Notes: a model not told the origin generated them from the sequence alone. DNA of 64,000 nucleotides from Ceratothoa steindachneri (GCA_963969495.1 OZ018318.1:96563413-96627412), one strand, 5' to 3'; positions 12,340-21,668 are shown, numbered from the stretch's first letter. Made by a program: numbers and translations.

Positions 12340-14098
12340 TCATAGCAGTGCTGTTGGGAAATATTGATAGTGCTTCAGTTTGCTAAGTATGACAAGCAGC
12401 TCCAGATATTTTGAGTGTCCGATTCTTGACCGTAGGATAGACACAGGGTTTGTGAAATTACTTCTTTTTTCTTCTACTAAGGACGAATATTTCATAAGCT
12501 CCAAACAAGCAGGAGAGAGTTTCATTAAAGAATATCACTTTTCAGCATTTTTTATATTTCCGACAAAAGTATGAGCCTATAGATATTTAGTAGTTGGGTT
12601 AGGCTTCATGGAAGTCCTTTTAGACTTGACATTTTGTCGAGAACTTTATACGCACTGATAAAGCGTTCACATTTCCTTTCCAATCGTGAGCAAGATTACT
12701 ACAGGGTAAAACAAATCTTTTAGTTGGAATAATGCCAGGAGTCAATCTTGGCGTTAATTTGAATATGCTTGGCGTCAAGAAGAATTGCCAACAATATTAT
12801 AACCATTCGTTTTAAAGCAACTAATGACCAAAAATATGGGTGTGCCTTCATGCAATACCTTTACTAACTATCTCTATGTAGTTCAGGCCATATTCGTGAT
12901 GTAGAGTTTTATGATTAAAAATTTCTTTGGAAAGAAAAATTTTTATATTTGAAAGGATATCAAAAAGATTTTAGCAGAAAAACTTCTAGGAAAATGAAAT
13001 AAAATGGGAAACATCATTCATTTACCCAATATTTGTCATTATTTTATCCTTCTAAATAGCAAAACACCAGGGACTAAAAATCTCTTATACGAACAGGACC
13101 AGAAAGCGTTTTTGATTTCCTAAGAATGTCTTTTTCATTATTATATTTAAAATTGCTCTCATTTTATTAACACAGAATAATTTAAATGTTAGAATAATTA
13201 ATCATATTTCCTAAATTTTAGAAATGATTAAAATATATATTTCTTAGTCTCAAAACTTTTGGCGAAAAGTTAATAGTCACCCATCATGGTCGTATCTTAT
13301 CTGACTTGTTATCTTCTCTCCACTTTTGCGATTACCTATTGGAATCTTTCATCCGGCTCTTCAATAAAATCACCGAAGTTTAGAGGAAATAAATCTAGAA
13401 GTGAATGAAAGAGGCGCTTTTAAAGATGCAATAAGCTTTCTATGAGCTGCTTGAAATTTTGATTTATATGATTCACTAAGATTGCAGGAACTACATCAAT
13501 AAATGCACATTGTGCTTTCTTTTTGAATTTAGTCATCGCTATTTGAAGTTTTTCAGATTTCAACATTGCGTCTACATGTGTTCCAACAAAGCTACCACCT
13601 TGCTCTTAACCTCGGTAAGATTTGGAAACATGAGACAGATTTCAAGAAACGCTTTTTATCAAATCTATGGCCTTCAAAAACTGTTTTATTAATCTCAATT
13701 TTATATGAAGTAGGGCTAATAAAACCTGACCATGCTCCACAAGAGCCCCGTCTATCAACATTTAACTTCCATACCTGTAATTCATTTGCAAGAGCCAAAA
13801 TACCTCATTCATTTCTTAGCTGCCGCTACTTGCTAAATCTTCTTATTAAAATCTATTACATCTTCTGTCTAAAAAATAGGAAATGACTATATTTAGCAAT
13901 TCAACCAAACAGAAATGAGATTAAAACTCCATTCTATATAAGGTAAAATATTTATAGAATATTATGAAAAGTTTTAGTTCTTACCTTTCTGAGTGATGTA
14001 TAATTTTAGGTTATTATCAAGAGATACAGGTAATAAAGATACGAGGAATGGTGTCTGGATACTGAAGAGTTTAACTTTCTTTAAATTTTTGTTCTATT
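12340..14098. other. AT-rich intergenic DNA, no gene recognised
   Basis: Several open frames of 60-106 codons overlap one another near 13.5-13.9 kb. None shows a domain, and the overlap in several frames argues against real coding. Confidence 0.4.
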
Positions 14099-14100
14099 TA

Positions 14101-15040
14101 CCAGGGGCGGTCAATAACTTTTGTGAATCGGCAGGACAAAACAGAGGAAGGGGATTGGATGTTTGTAGAGGTGTTAGGACAAGTTATGACAAGACATGAC
14201 CTGCAGCCGCAAGCTCCTGCCTCGTCTATTTAAGAAGCAGTAGCTGATCGCAGATCGTCAATCACAAATATTTCAACAATGGAGAAGGTTGAGCCCTGCA
14301 CAGTGATCAAATTATTGACCAAGGAAGGAAAGAATCCAAAAGACATCCATGAACGAAATGTTGCAGTGTACACCGACACCGTCCCTTCCTAAGCAACAAT
14401 TGCTCGCTGGAATATGGAGCTCCGCCATGGTCGTGAGTCCCTTGAGGATGACCCCCGTCCAGGACAGCCGTCAGACGTGACCAAAGAGGACAATGTGGCC
14501 CGTGTGGAGAGGATGTTCCTCAAAAATCGAAGGGTGAAGGTCGAAGAAATCGAGCGTGAAATTAGAATATCACATGGAAGTGTTATCTACATCATCCCCG
14601 ACAATTTAGCCATGACCAAGGTCTGTGCCCGTTGAGTCCCTAGAAACCTCACGAAACCTCATGCCCCATGATCGCCTTCAACGTAATCAAAGTTGACAAG
14701 GCGAGAGTTTCACAAGCTGCCCTGCGCGAGCGGATTTAAGGAGCTCAACCATTCCCCCATCAGTCCACATCTGGCCCCTAGCGACTACTTTTTATTCTGC
14801 CAGCTCAAGGCTGCACTGCGTGGACGCCGGTTTGGGGACGATGAAGATGTCCAGCTCTCTGTCCAGGAGTGGATTGAACAGCAGTCGAGAGATTTCTGGT
14901 TGTCGGGAATTCGAAGCATCAGAGACAAGTGGCGCAAGTGCATTCAAATCGAGGGTAGTTATATTGAAAAATAATAAAACAATTTTCCCCATATCTCGTT
15001 TGCTTATGTCCGAATTGAAAAACTTATACACCGCCCCTCG
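14101..15040 (+). mobile_element. internally deleted mariner derivative, copy 1 (940 bp)
   Basis: TA dinucleotides flank it at 14099-14100 and 15041-15042. The ends are inverted repeats: the left begins CCAGGGGCGGTCAATAACTT, and the right in reverse complement begins CGAGGGGCGGTGTATAAG. Inside is a transposase gene lacking its middle. The copy at 54035-54974 has exactly the same length and the same internal junction, so this is an established non-autonomous family rather than a single decayed insertion. Mobility would have needed transposase from a full-length relative. Confidence 0.88.
14279..14974 (+). pseudogene. mariner transposase with central deletion, copy 1
   Basis: The reading starts at an ATG near 14279 (MEKVEPCTVIKLLTKEGK). 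A stop precedes an open block at 14414-14635 with the helix-turn-helix features of mariner (LEDDPRPGQPSDV; HGSVIYIIPDNLAMTKVCAR). The C-terminal block (14693-14974) carries HLAPSDYFLF with the third catalytic Asp, then GRRFGDDEDVQL and a terminal GSYIEK. The roughly 110-120 residues expected between the linker and the last Asp are absent, so the first two catalytic acids are gone. The junction also shifts frame. It cannot encode an active transposase. Confidence 0.82.
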
Positions 15041-15044
15041 TAAC

Positions 15045-15360
15045 ATGTATCATGGAGAAACAGAGGTCATTTGGGTGGTTCAATAGCTATCTCTAGACTA
15101 TTGGAATAGCAAAATGAAAAGCGATTCTAGCACCTCATTCATCTATTTAGAGTAGAGCGGCAGCATCTACATACTAAACGAGTGGTCCATTGTTTTTCTG
15201 GATAGCACATGGACATTTCCACAATGATTCTCCTGAATTTGGCACTTTTCAGGATTGTATATGATATATGATTTTTCCTAATATAATATTCACACATAAC
15301 AAAATGTCTTAGGATAACATTTTATCCCCTAAGAGCCATACCCAAGAATGCCGAAATAAT
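15045..15360. other. no gene recognised
   Basis: AT-rich sequence separating the mariner derivative from the retrotransposon block. Confidence 0.4.
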
Positions 15361-15362
15361 AT

Positions 15363-15769
15363 TGTCGAAGTATGGCTAAGTGTAAGGGAATATGCACACA
15401 CAGGCTCTAGGGTAATCTAAGCAAGGCTACAACTGTTATTGCTCTAAGAGTGCGATATGAATAGATAGCTGCAACTGCGTCACCAAAGACTCCAACCCAA
15501 ATAGATTTTAATAGACACTAAATAAAAGGCACATATATATGGATATATATGGGTACATGAATATGACGGAATTAGATTCCGAATACTAATTAGGTAACCA
15601 GGGTTATTGAATGGTTATATTCAGAGATTTAGGGTATTGAGTGATTTAGTTCTTTTGAACCTCCTGAATAAAGTGGGGCAAACTTGATGGGAGGTCTTGG
15701 TGACCTCGATTACTCATGGGGCTAGCCGAAAACTAGATGCGAATGGGGTTACTTTCTCGAACTTGTATT
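15363..15769 (-). repeat. LTR-like repeat, left copy (end of an antisense gypsy-like element)
   Basis: This stretch aligns with 23418-23839 over about 410 bp at clearly more than chance identity; both start TGTCGAAGTATGG and both include CTCGAACTTGT near the far end. On the minus strand it ends in CTTCGACA, similar to the CTACGACA end of the intact LTR element nearby. It directly follows the integrase scrap on the minus strand, preceded by a purine-rich run (about 15780-15810), as expected for a 3' LTR. The inner edges of the two copies do not agree exactly. Confidence 0.6.
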
Positions 15770-16184
15770 TTGCGAGATGCGGGCCTCTTCTCCTTCCGTT
15801 TGAGGAAAGGAAAAGAAGGCAGGGGATACTCGTCATCTGCTTCTTCGCACACCGTTTGGACCAAACCCACGGGTTCAACGGGATAGGAGTCTCTCTCGCT
15901 TGACGGGGGATGAATAGGGCCTATTAGTTCGATTGAGACCCGGGCGAAGGTCTCGGCTTCTCTCGGTTTCGTTTGAAAAGGCACAAGGACTACACACCCT
16001 TTGGAGGTGACCTTCTGACAAAAGTCAAAGGACTTGTAGAAGTCAGTAATTTCTTTGGACGCTCCTTGCCAAAAGAAATATTTAAAAAGCCGCTGAGCTG
16101 TTTTTTATGGCAGAAATATCCTGCCATTATGCCATCATAAGCCATCATTACAATGAGTTCGATATTCGTTCTCGGCAGACACAA
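15733..16184 (-). pseudogene. Ty3/gypsy-like integrase fragment, antisense
   Basis: The minus-strand reading begins with MMAYDGIMAGYFCHKKQ (about 16100-16160), which fits the His-containing start of the H2C2 zinc-binding domain of retrotransposon integrases. It continues in another frame with FARVSIELIGPIHPPSS (about 15890-15950), typical of the start of the integrase catalytic core. After that the core is lost: EEADDEYPLPSF follows, a segment whose DEYPLP also occurs in the ORF of the intact element at residue 308. Integrase would join element DNA to the host genome; this copy retains none of the catalytic triad that I can identify. It belongs to the older element enclosing the 18-23 kb insertion. 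Confidence 0.65.
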
Positions 16185-16185
16185 C

Positions 16186-17425
16186 GCGTTGGTCGGGGGG
16201 GGGGGCTCTCCGGTTCAACAGAAAAACGTTAAACTAACGCGTCCGTCACGGTGTATTCGATCTTCTGATTGGCTCGCACCGTTCCAGTAGCCTTCTTCCT
16301 TTCTTTTTACCACAGGGGTTGTACCGGGGGTAATTCTTCTGCGCCTCAGCACATTGAACATTGGTGGCGAGGTCAAAGCCTGGGGACTATCGGGGTACCA
16401 GAAGCGATACATCCTTCTCAGGTTGGACCCTGGTAACGCCCGGCTGAGAAATGGGGCTTGGGGATAGCTGTGTGCTCTGTCTAATGAGGACGGAGCAAGA
16501 TTTCATCGGGGCGCAACTACGTCGGCTCACCCGGTAAAGTACTGGCACTCAATATGGCAGCGTAACACTGGGAACCTGGTGGCACGACCTAAAAGGTCAT
16601 GCACCAACGCGAACCTGTTATGCTTGGGACTTACAGAGGGTAGTAGTTTGTCGGAAACTACTAAACAGGCTGAACCGGTATCTCTAACGAAGGTTTACAC
16701 TCGGCAACCATTTACTGCGCTATTTTCAAACTGGTGCCAGCGAGGGAACACTTGTTGAAGAGCAAATTCACCTGTTGATCAGGGAAAGAGGGAGAGGGGG
16801 CCGCTGGGGGATGCGGCTGGCGAATTAGGCGAGAGAGCAGCAGAGATTTGGTGGACCTAGTGACTCAACGATGTCCTCAGTTGAGAATTTGGGAGGGGAT
16901 TGTAACTTAAGTGACCAGGGTGCCGCACGTCAAGTGGAGGCTCTTCTGTCCGCTATGAAGGCCCTTAGTTCGCGAGGGAGGGTTTACATCAGTTGATCCC
17001 TTATAATGAAGTCGATTAGCGACTCATAATCATTTGATACTTGGATGGAACCCAGCCAGAATTAGCAATTACGCCGAAGCGTGATTCAAAATTGCCTGCA
17101 GGTTTGGCCTGGCTGTATTCGCGCGAAGTGGAATCTAACCCTATAAAACCTTGGATTCATGTTAATAGGAGAAAGAAGTTATGCCTTTATGGTTGAATAA
17201 TCAAGCATGGCCTCTGAATGAAGTGAAATAAATATGTCACGAAGACGAAGATTCAAGAGTAGAAGTAACCGGATGAAACCATCTGATTCTAAGTCCCAAT
17301 TGTTGACTCCAAAGATCTTCTCTCTTTAAGGGTCAACAATTGAGACTTAAAGCAAAAATCTTCTTCATTCTTCTTCCTTGTATGCAGTAAGCTTTAGTTA
17401 GGGTATTTGAGCCTGTTCATTTTAA
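16186..17425. other. GC-richer retrotransposon debris of uncertain type
   Basis: This lies between the antisense integrase and gag scraps. It has a poly-G run (16197-16205) and primer-site-like sequences on the plus strand (TTGGTGGCGAGG near 16360 and TGGTGCCAGCGAGGG at 16734). A short plus-strand reading starts at 16871 (MSSVENLGGDCNLSDQG) and continues as RQVEALLSAMKAL, then stops after about 41 codons. These hint at a separate plus-strand LTR element inserted or fused here, but no LTR pair or target duplication was found. Confidence 0.35.
17290..17349. repeat. 18-bp inverted repeat with one mismatch
   Basis: The arms are 17290-17307 and 17332-17349, with core CAATTGTTGAC and its complement, separated by 24 bases. 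It lies inside retrotransposon debris. It could be a small palindromic insertion or a folded RNA segment; no known class is recognised. Confidence 0.75.
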
Positions 17426-17429
17426 GATC

Positions 17430-17700
17430 CTATGGAGTTTATCTCGAGTTGGTCTCAGATGCTGCCTGATTCTTTCTTTCTCTTCTGCTTCTGTCTGCGC
17501 TTTTCTTTCTCTCTCTTCTGCTTCTCTCCGTGCTTTACTCTCTTCGACTTCTGCTTCTCTCTGTGCTTTGCTTTCCACAAGCTAGTTCCGTCCATCTTTC
17601 TGGACGTTAGCGATTAAATCTACCCCAGATAAGCCTAGGATCTGCCATTGCTTTGAAGAGAGATTGAATGAAGATATCCCGGATATGCTACTTCCGGCCT
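17430..17700 (-). pseudogene. gag N-terminal fragment of the older antisense gypsy-like element
   Basis: The minus-strand reading KQWQILGLSGVDLIANVQKD (about 17590-17655) aligns with the start of the intact element's ORF (QAQSLGLEGTEMHDYVMAEL). It is followed by a charged Glu/Arg/Lys-rich repeat (about 17430-17590), equivalent to the coiled coil of that ORF. The reading is then lost. On the minus strand the order is gag, then integrase, then LTR-like repeat, the normal order for a Ty3/gypsy element with a large deletion of protease and reverse transcriptase. Confidence 0.6.
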
Positions 17701-17704
17701 TTGC

Positions 17705-18001
17705 ATACGAAAAAGCCACCAAAGCTATTGAAAGTTTACCCAAAACAAATATAAATTCCACTAACGACAAAATTATTAAAAATTCGTAGTAAAAATCAGG
17801 AAAACTCACATAAGAATAATAACTGACGGGAAAATCTGACTCATGTCACACAAAAAAGGACATCTAGTATTATCGCTTAGCTAGTATCCTCTTTAAAGCA
17901 ACTAAAAAACTATGGACACACCATACAAAAAGGGGGTTAAAAATTAGTTAATCAAAAAGAAAATTGTCCTAATATATTGGTGTTTAAATATTCATGGTAA
18001 T
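17705..18001. other. AT-rich leader-like sequence of the older element
   Basis: It sits upstream of the antisense gag and is interrupted by the young LTR element at 18007. No feature beyond that was seen. Confidence 0.35.
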
Positions 18002-18006
18002 ACATC
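18002..18006. repeat. target-site duplication ACATC (left)
   Basis: Identical to 23274-23278 and directly abutting the TG of the 5' LTR. Five bases is a usual duplication length for Ty3/gypsy integrases. Confidence 0.9.
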
Positions 18007-18387
18007 TGTAAGGGAATGGTCACCCCCCCCCCCGTTCACTCGTGATGCAGTCCCAAGGCGGGGGTTACCGCAAGGACATCCGCCCCAGGCATCGGCGGGT
18101 CAGTGTTTAACCACAGTGTGGCATAACTCGGTGCCATGTAAGACCCTAAAGGTCAAAAAGGTAAGATCTCCCCCAGGAGAGTGAGATCCAGTTTCACGTC
18201 GAACAAGAAATTGGAGACGGGTTTCTCCCAATCTCGATGGCTAACCTGGAGCCGATGTTTGACTTCGTGGGAAAGACCGTTAGGAAAAAGAACTCTCCTA
18301 GGGCCGTCCTCACGCCCCTCTCCCCCTTACCACTCCCCCAGTGGGGGGGGGGGCGAGGTATAAATGAGGAACTCTGAGGAAAATCGA

Positions 18388-18641
18388 GGTAGTATACGTC
18401 AGGCCAGGTGACGAAGTCCTCGGATCCAAAACCGAGCTACCTAGACTGGATTGGTAGTATACGTCAGGCCAGGTGACGAAGTCCTCGGATCCAAAACCGA
18501 GCTACCTAGACTGGATAGGTAGTATACGTCAGTCTCTAGGTGACGAAGTCCTCGGATCCACAACCGAGCTACCAAGACTGGAGAGGTAGTTTACTTGGGT
18601 CGCCAGACCAAGAAGTACCCTGCAATAGAGGCAGGGCTACC
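18388..18641 (+). repeat. tandem array of four three-way-junction modules in the 5' LTR
   Basis: Units start at 18388, 18453, 18518 and 18585. In unit 1, GGTAG (18388-18392) can pair with CTACC (18437-18441). Inside are stem CGTCA/TGACG (18397-18401 with 18409-18413) and stem CTCGG/CCGAG (18419-18423 with 18432-18436). The joining segments are TATA, AAGTC and none. Unit 4 keeps GGTAG/CTACC and the joints (TTTA, AAGTA) but replaces the inner stems by CTTGG/CCAAG (18594-18598 with 18608-18612) and CCCTGC/GCAGGG (18618-18623 with 18631-18636). The same array is at about 22054-22307 in the 3' LTR. Confidence 0.85.
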
Positions 18642-18662
18642 TACCTTAAGGGGCTAAGAAAA

Positions 18663-19119
18663 AGCTCATCCTTGAGCTAAGTCCCTGGTTATCAAACCAA
18701 ACGATAAGTGAACTTTGGTAAGTTCGATTTACTCTCGCCAGAGAGACTCCTCATATCCTGGTGCTCCTTAAACACCAGGGATATTCCTCGTCCTTGAGGA
18801 ATTAAGAAGAAGAAGGAAAAGGCTCCCCCTCGAGCCCGTTATTCGGTGGCCACACCAAACTTTAAGTAACTTATTCTCGCCAGAGAAACCCCCCCTCCGT
18901 TATCCTCGCCCCTGAAGAAGACCCTCCCCGAGTTCAGTCCTCGTCCATAAGAAAATTAGTAACCAAGGAGAAAAGCTCCTCCTCGAGCTCCTTACTCGGT
19001 GATCACACCGCACTCCAATTTAACTTGAATTAAGAACCAAGTTCGACTCATCTCGCCAGAGAGACCATGACTGCCTAGTTGGTGCATAAAACACCGAAAT
19101 TGTTCTCGTCTTGAAGAAC
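18663..19119 (+). repeat. cassettes of short hairpins in the 5' LTR
   Basis: First cassette: AGCTCA/TGAGCT (18663-18678), TGGTT/AACCA (18686-18699), GAACTT/AAGTTC (18710-18725), CTCTC-gcca-GAGAG (18732-18745), CCTGGTG/CACCAGG (18757-18779), TCCTC/GAGGA (18785-18800). Second: GGCTC/GAGCC (18821-18836), GGTG/CACC (18845-18856), TTCTC-gcca-GAGAA (18874-18887). Third: AGCTC/GAGCT (18974-18989), GGTG/CACC (18998-19009), TCTC-gcca-GAGA (19051-19062), GGTG/CACC (19081-19095), GTTCT/AGAAC (19102-19119). The same order recurs with changed but still complementary arms. Confidence 0.78.
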
Positions 19120-19620
19120 CTTCCCCCCCGGAAGAACGTGTGGACCCCCCAGCTGCTACCCTCGCCAAGACGACCGTGGAATTCCGCCCATCTACACGCG
19201 TCAAGAGTAAACATTTCTGAGGCCTTTAAACTCCACATGAGTCCGTAAGCCTAATTCTTATATTATTGTTTTGTCTAGAGAAAACGTTAACAACTTTTTG
19301 TGGGGAAACTAATTTAATTAATTCTTGTTTATAATAATATTTAGAGTAGTGCTGTAGTTAAAGTATAAAGGTTGTGTATTCAATGGTTAAAGATAAAATA
19401 TAAGTTTATTTTGTGAATTAGTGGGCGTTTCTTTTATATCCTGACGTGTTTGGTAACGGCTCTATTCTTTAAGATATTCCGATATCAAAGTATATTAGAC
19501 AGCTCTTAGCACTCTTAGAGATAGAACAAAAAGGAGGGGAATTCTACGACACTAACTAAATAAAAGTGGTGTCACGTAAGTAGGGTTCTTATCAGAAAGA
19601 ATTCTACGACATAATTTAAG

Positions 19621-19630
19621 TGGTGTCAGG
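19621..19630 (+). promoter_or_regulatory. primer-binding site, tRNA-Leu type
   Basis: TGGTGTCAGG starts nine bases after the LTR end. It is complementary to a tRNA 3' end ...CCTGACACCA, which fits tRNA-Leu. The nine-base spacer is a little longer than usual. The same sequence follows a similar LTR-like end at 27327, and a one-base variant occurs antisense at about 60864-60873. Confidence 0.75.
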
Positions 19631-19920
19631 TTTTGTAGGTTGTTATTAGAAAGACCTCAGCAGTGTCTAATTAAGAAAGAGCCAACACGTAAAGGAATAT
19701 CAGGAACAAGAGAATAATTGACGAGATGAAAATTGGTAGAGTTAGGGGTGGTAACAATATAAAGGTAATTGGCAGGTCAAGTGGTAAATTTGTTGTCGGG
19801 AGTGATATTTCAATCAGCATAGTAGTGGGATTAAGGGTAAGTTATGCTGAGCGCTACCTGGTGAGTGGTGGCATAATTACCTGAGAATACAGAAAATAAA
19901 AATCGACGGACCAACATGAA

Positions 19921-21318
19921 ATGGATCCAGTCACAAGATTTTACCAACAAGCCCAAAGTCTGGGACTTGAAGGCACAGAAATGCATGACTACGTCATGGC
20001 AGAACTAAGAATAGATTGTGTAGAAGAAGAAAGAATTTGGGATATAGAAAAAGAACAAGAATTAATAAAGTTTGAGAGAGAAACAGAGGATAAAAGAGAA
20101 CGTGAATTAATGGAAATATGGATGAACCGGAAAAGTGAAGAATCCCGAATACAGCGGAAAATAGAAACAGAGGAAAGAAGAATGCTGAGAGGAGGTAAAA
20201 CAAGCGAAAGAATAAAACTGTTGAAAAGAGAAGCACGAGAATTCAGAATAAGGATAGAAATGGAAGATGAAGAAAGAAGACTAAAGATAAAGCTGGAAGA
20301 TGAAGAAAGAAGAACTCGACGGGAAAACGAAATAGCGAAAGCAGAACAAGAAGCCGAGGAAAGGAGAATGAAGATGGAAAAAGAGTCGAAAGAGAGAAGA
20401 ATAAAGATTAAAAAAGAAATAGATGAAAGGAGAATGAAGAGGGAAAAAGAACGTGCTCAAGCTGAAAGAGAAGAGAGAGAAGAAAAGGAAAGATTGCTCG
20501 CACTCGAAAGAGCACCTATCGAGAATCTCAAAGAGGCCGAGGAAGTTGTAGCCCGGCCTGGACCTAAGAAAGGACCATCGAGGGAAACCCAGCCAAATGG
20601 GGTAACGATGGAAGAAATAGGAAGTAGGAATGAGGTACCAGCAGGAGTACCCGAGGAAGAACCTATGAGGAGAACCCAGCCAAATGGGGTTATCAGGCAA
20701 GAAGAAGAAGGGAGAGTAGAGGTACGAGCATGTGTACCTGAGGAACTACCGGCGAAGAGAAGCGAGTCAAATGAGTTGACAAGGAAGGAGGAAAGAGGTG
20801 CTATTGCGATACACCCAGGTAAGACTAATCAAATGGTAGACGCGGATGAGTATCCCCTACCCCTAGTAGTCTCCTCCCCGAACGGAACGTCCACGGAGTT
20901 ACCGCTAAATCGCCAAGTCGTAGTGAGCGCCAAGCCCACTAACGACCTCGCAGGGAAAAGTTTTCTCGATCCCCAAAGATCGAACCCAGACACGATCTTC
21001 CCGTGTACATGGTTAAAGGAGAGCTATGGGACCTACGCTCCCATCAATTATGCCCCGCTACAACAGGCCGCTCTAGCCATAATGTTCAGTTTAAAGGTAG
21101 TCAAGTACCAAAAAAAGGGTAATTCGAGTAGGTTGAAATACCGCTACCATTTAGTACCATACTTGGGTAGACTCAATAACCAGAACGGCCGACTCAGGCG
21201 CGGTAGAATAATGGTCATAGAGCACCATTTTAGGATCAGCTACCTCGAAGGAGCCGATAATGTACAGCTGCTCTATAGGTGGAGACGAAAAACCATTGAG
21301 GGTTATTTCAGTACCTAA
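19921..21318 (+). CDS. 465-aa retrotransposon protein: gag-like coiled coil joined to a degenerate RNase H-like tail
   Basis: The ORF starts at ATG 19921, the first ATG giving the conserved-looking start MDPVTRFYQQAQSLGLEGTE; similar starts occur in the two related loci. Residues about 30-205 are extremely rich in Glu, Arg and Lys and should form a long coiled coil, as in gag proteins of some arthropod gypsy-like elements. Residues 205-300 contain two repeats of a TQPNGV segment. DEYPLP is at residue 308. From about 360 to 455, short matches (YAPLQQAALAIMF; NQNGRLRRGR; ISYLEGADNV) resemble the end of the Ty3/gypsy reverse transcriptase-RNase H region, with catalytic parts missing. This suggests one in-frame deletion removed protease and most of pol. 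No CCHC zinc knuckle is seen. It probably assembles or binds RNA; enzymatic activity is unlikely. Confidence 0.82.
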   Translation: MDPVTRFYQQAQSLGLEGTEMHDYVMAELRIDCVEEERIWDIEKEQELIKFERETEDKRERELMEIWMNRKSEESRIQRKIETEERRMLRGGKTSERIKLLKREAREFRIRIEMEDEERRLKIKLEDEERRTRRENEIAKAEQEAEERRMKMEKESKERRIKIKKEIDERRMKREKERAQAEREEREEKERLLALERAPIENLKEAEEVVARPGPKKGPSRETQPNGVTMEEIGSRNEVPAGVPEEEPMRRTQPNGVIRQEEEGRVEVRACVPEELPAKRSESNELTRKEERGAIAIHPGKTNQMVDADEYPLPLVVSSPNGTSTELPLNRQVVVSAKPTNDLAGKSFLDPQRSNPDTIFPCTWLKESYGTYAPINYAPLQQAALAIMFSLKVVKYQKKGNSSRLKYRYHLVPYLGRLNNQNGRLRRGRIMVIEHHFRISYLEGADNVQLLYRWRRKTIEGYFST

Positions 21319-21656
21319 TGAGCGTGAAACCATGTTTTCATTTGTTGTTCGTGTTAATATTTATCGGTAGGATTTAAGTTCTCAAAAACTTAGAAATGTA
21401 AGGAAGTAGCTTGTTTTGTTGTTTTTTTGTTTGTGGGTAATCGACGAATTAAGGTTTTTTAATTTTCTATGTAAAATTGTATTGCGAGTAGGTCTAGCTC
21501 GACACATTGCCTATGTAAACGCGCGCGTGGGCGCTCATGTTTAAGGAAACTTAATGTAAGAGAGGGCTCAAAGAAATACAACTTTGCTAAGCTCGACTAG
21601 GTTGAGTAAGTTGTTTTGAGTTCCCGGGGGCATCCCCGTCTCCCCATTAAGTTCTT

Positions 21657-21668
21657 CGGTGGGAGGTG
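21657..21668 (+). promoter_or_regulatory. polypurine tract before the 3' LTR
   Basis: CGGTGGGAGGTG directly precedes the TG of the 3' LTR. It is the position where plus-strand DNA synthesis would be primed. Two T residues interrupt the purine run, so it is an imperfect tract. Confidence 0.6.

Larger units (their letters stand above)
18007..19611 (+). repeat. 5' long terminal repeat
   Basis: TG...CA ends (TGTAAGGG and CTACGACA). It contains, in order, a poly-C run (about 18022-18033), a region with short inverted repeats, a poly-G run near 18345, three tandem units of about 65 bp plus a divergent fourth (18388-18641), cassettes of short hairpins (18663-19119), an AT-rich segment, and AATAAA at 19559-19564 as a possible polyadenylation signal 47 bases before the end. 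A ~60-bp sequence ending AGAAAG recurs across the LTR/internal border (about 19541 and 19600). Confidence 0.93.

Noticed and set aside
13566..13886. 106-codon open frame
   Set aside because: Overlaps open frames in another plus frame and on the minus strand over the same bases, with no family resemblance.
16350..16760. Plus-strand LTR element with primer sites near 16360 and 16734
   Set aside because: Primer-like TGG sequences occur, but no LTR pair, target duplication or sustained gag reading supports an element. Kept only as debris.
18388..18641. Hammerhead or other known self-cleaving ribozyme in the LTR modules
   Set aside because: A three-way junction is present, but the hammerhead core (CUGANGA...GAAA and a UH cleavage site) is absent at the junction, so a known ribozyme class is not supported.
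18388..18641. CRISPR-like array (regular ~65-bp repeats)
   Set aside because: Units are contiguous tandem repeats without unique spacers, lie in both LTRs of a eukaryotic retrotransposon, and have no cas genes nearby.
20281..20700. 139-codon open frame on the minus strand
   Set aside because: It is the antisense reading of the purine-rich coiled-coil region of the 19921-21318 ORF. Its Phe/Leu/Ser-rich translation is a compositional artefact.
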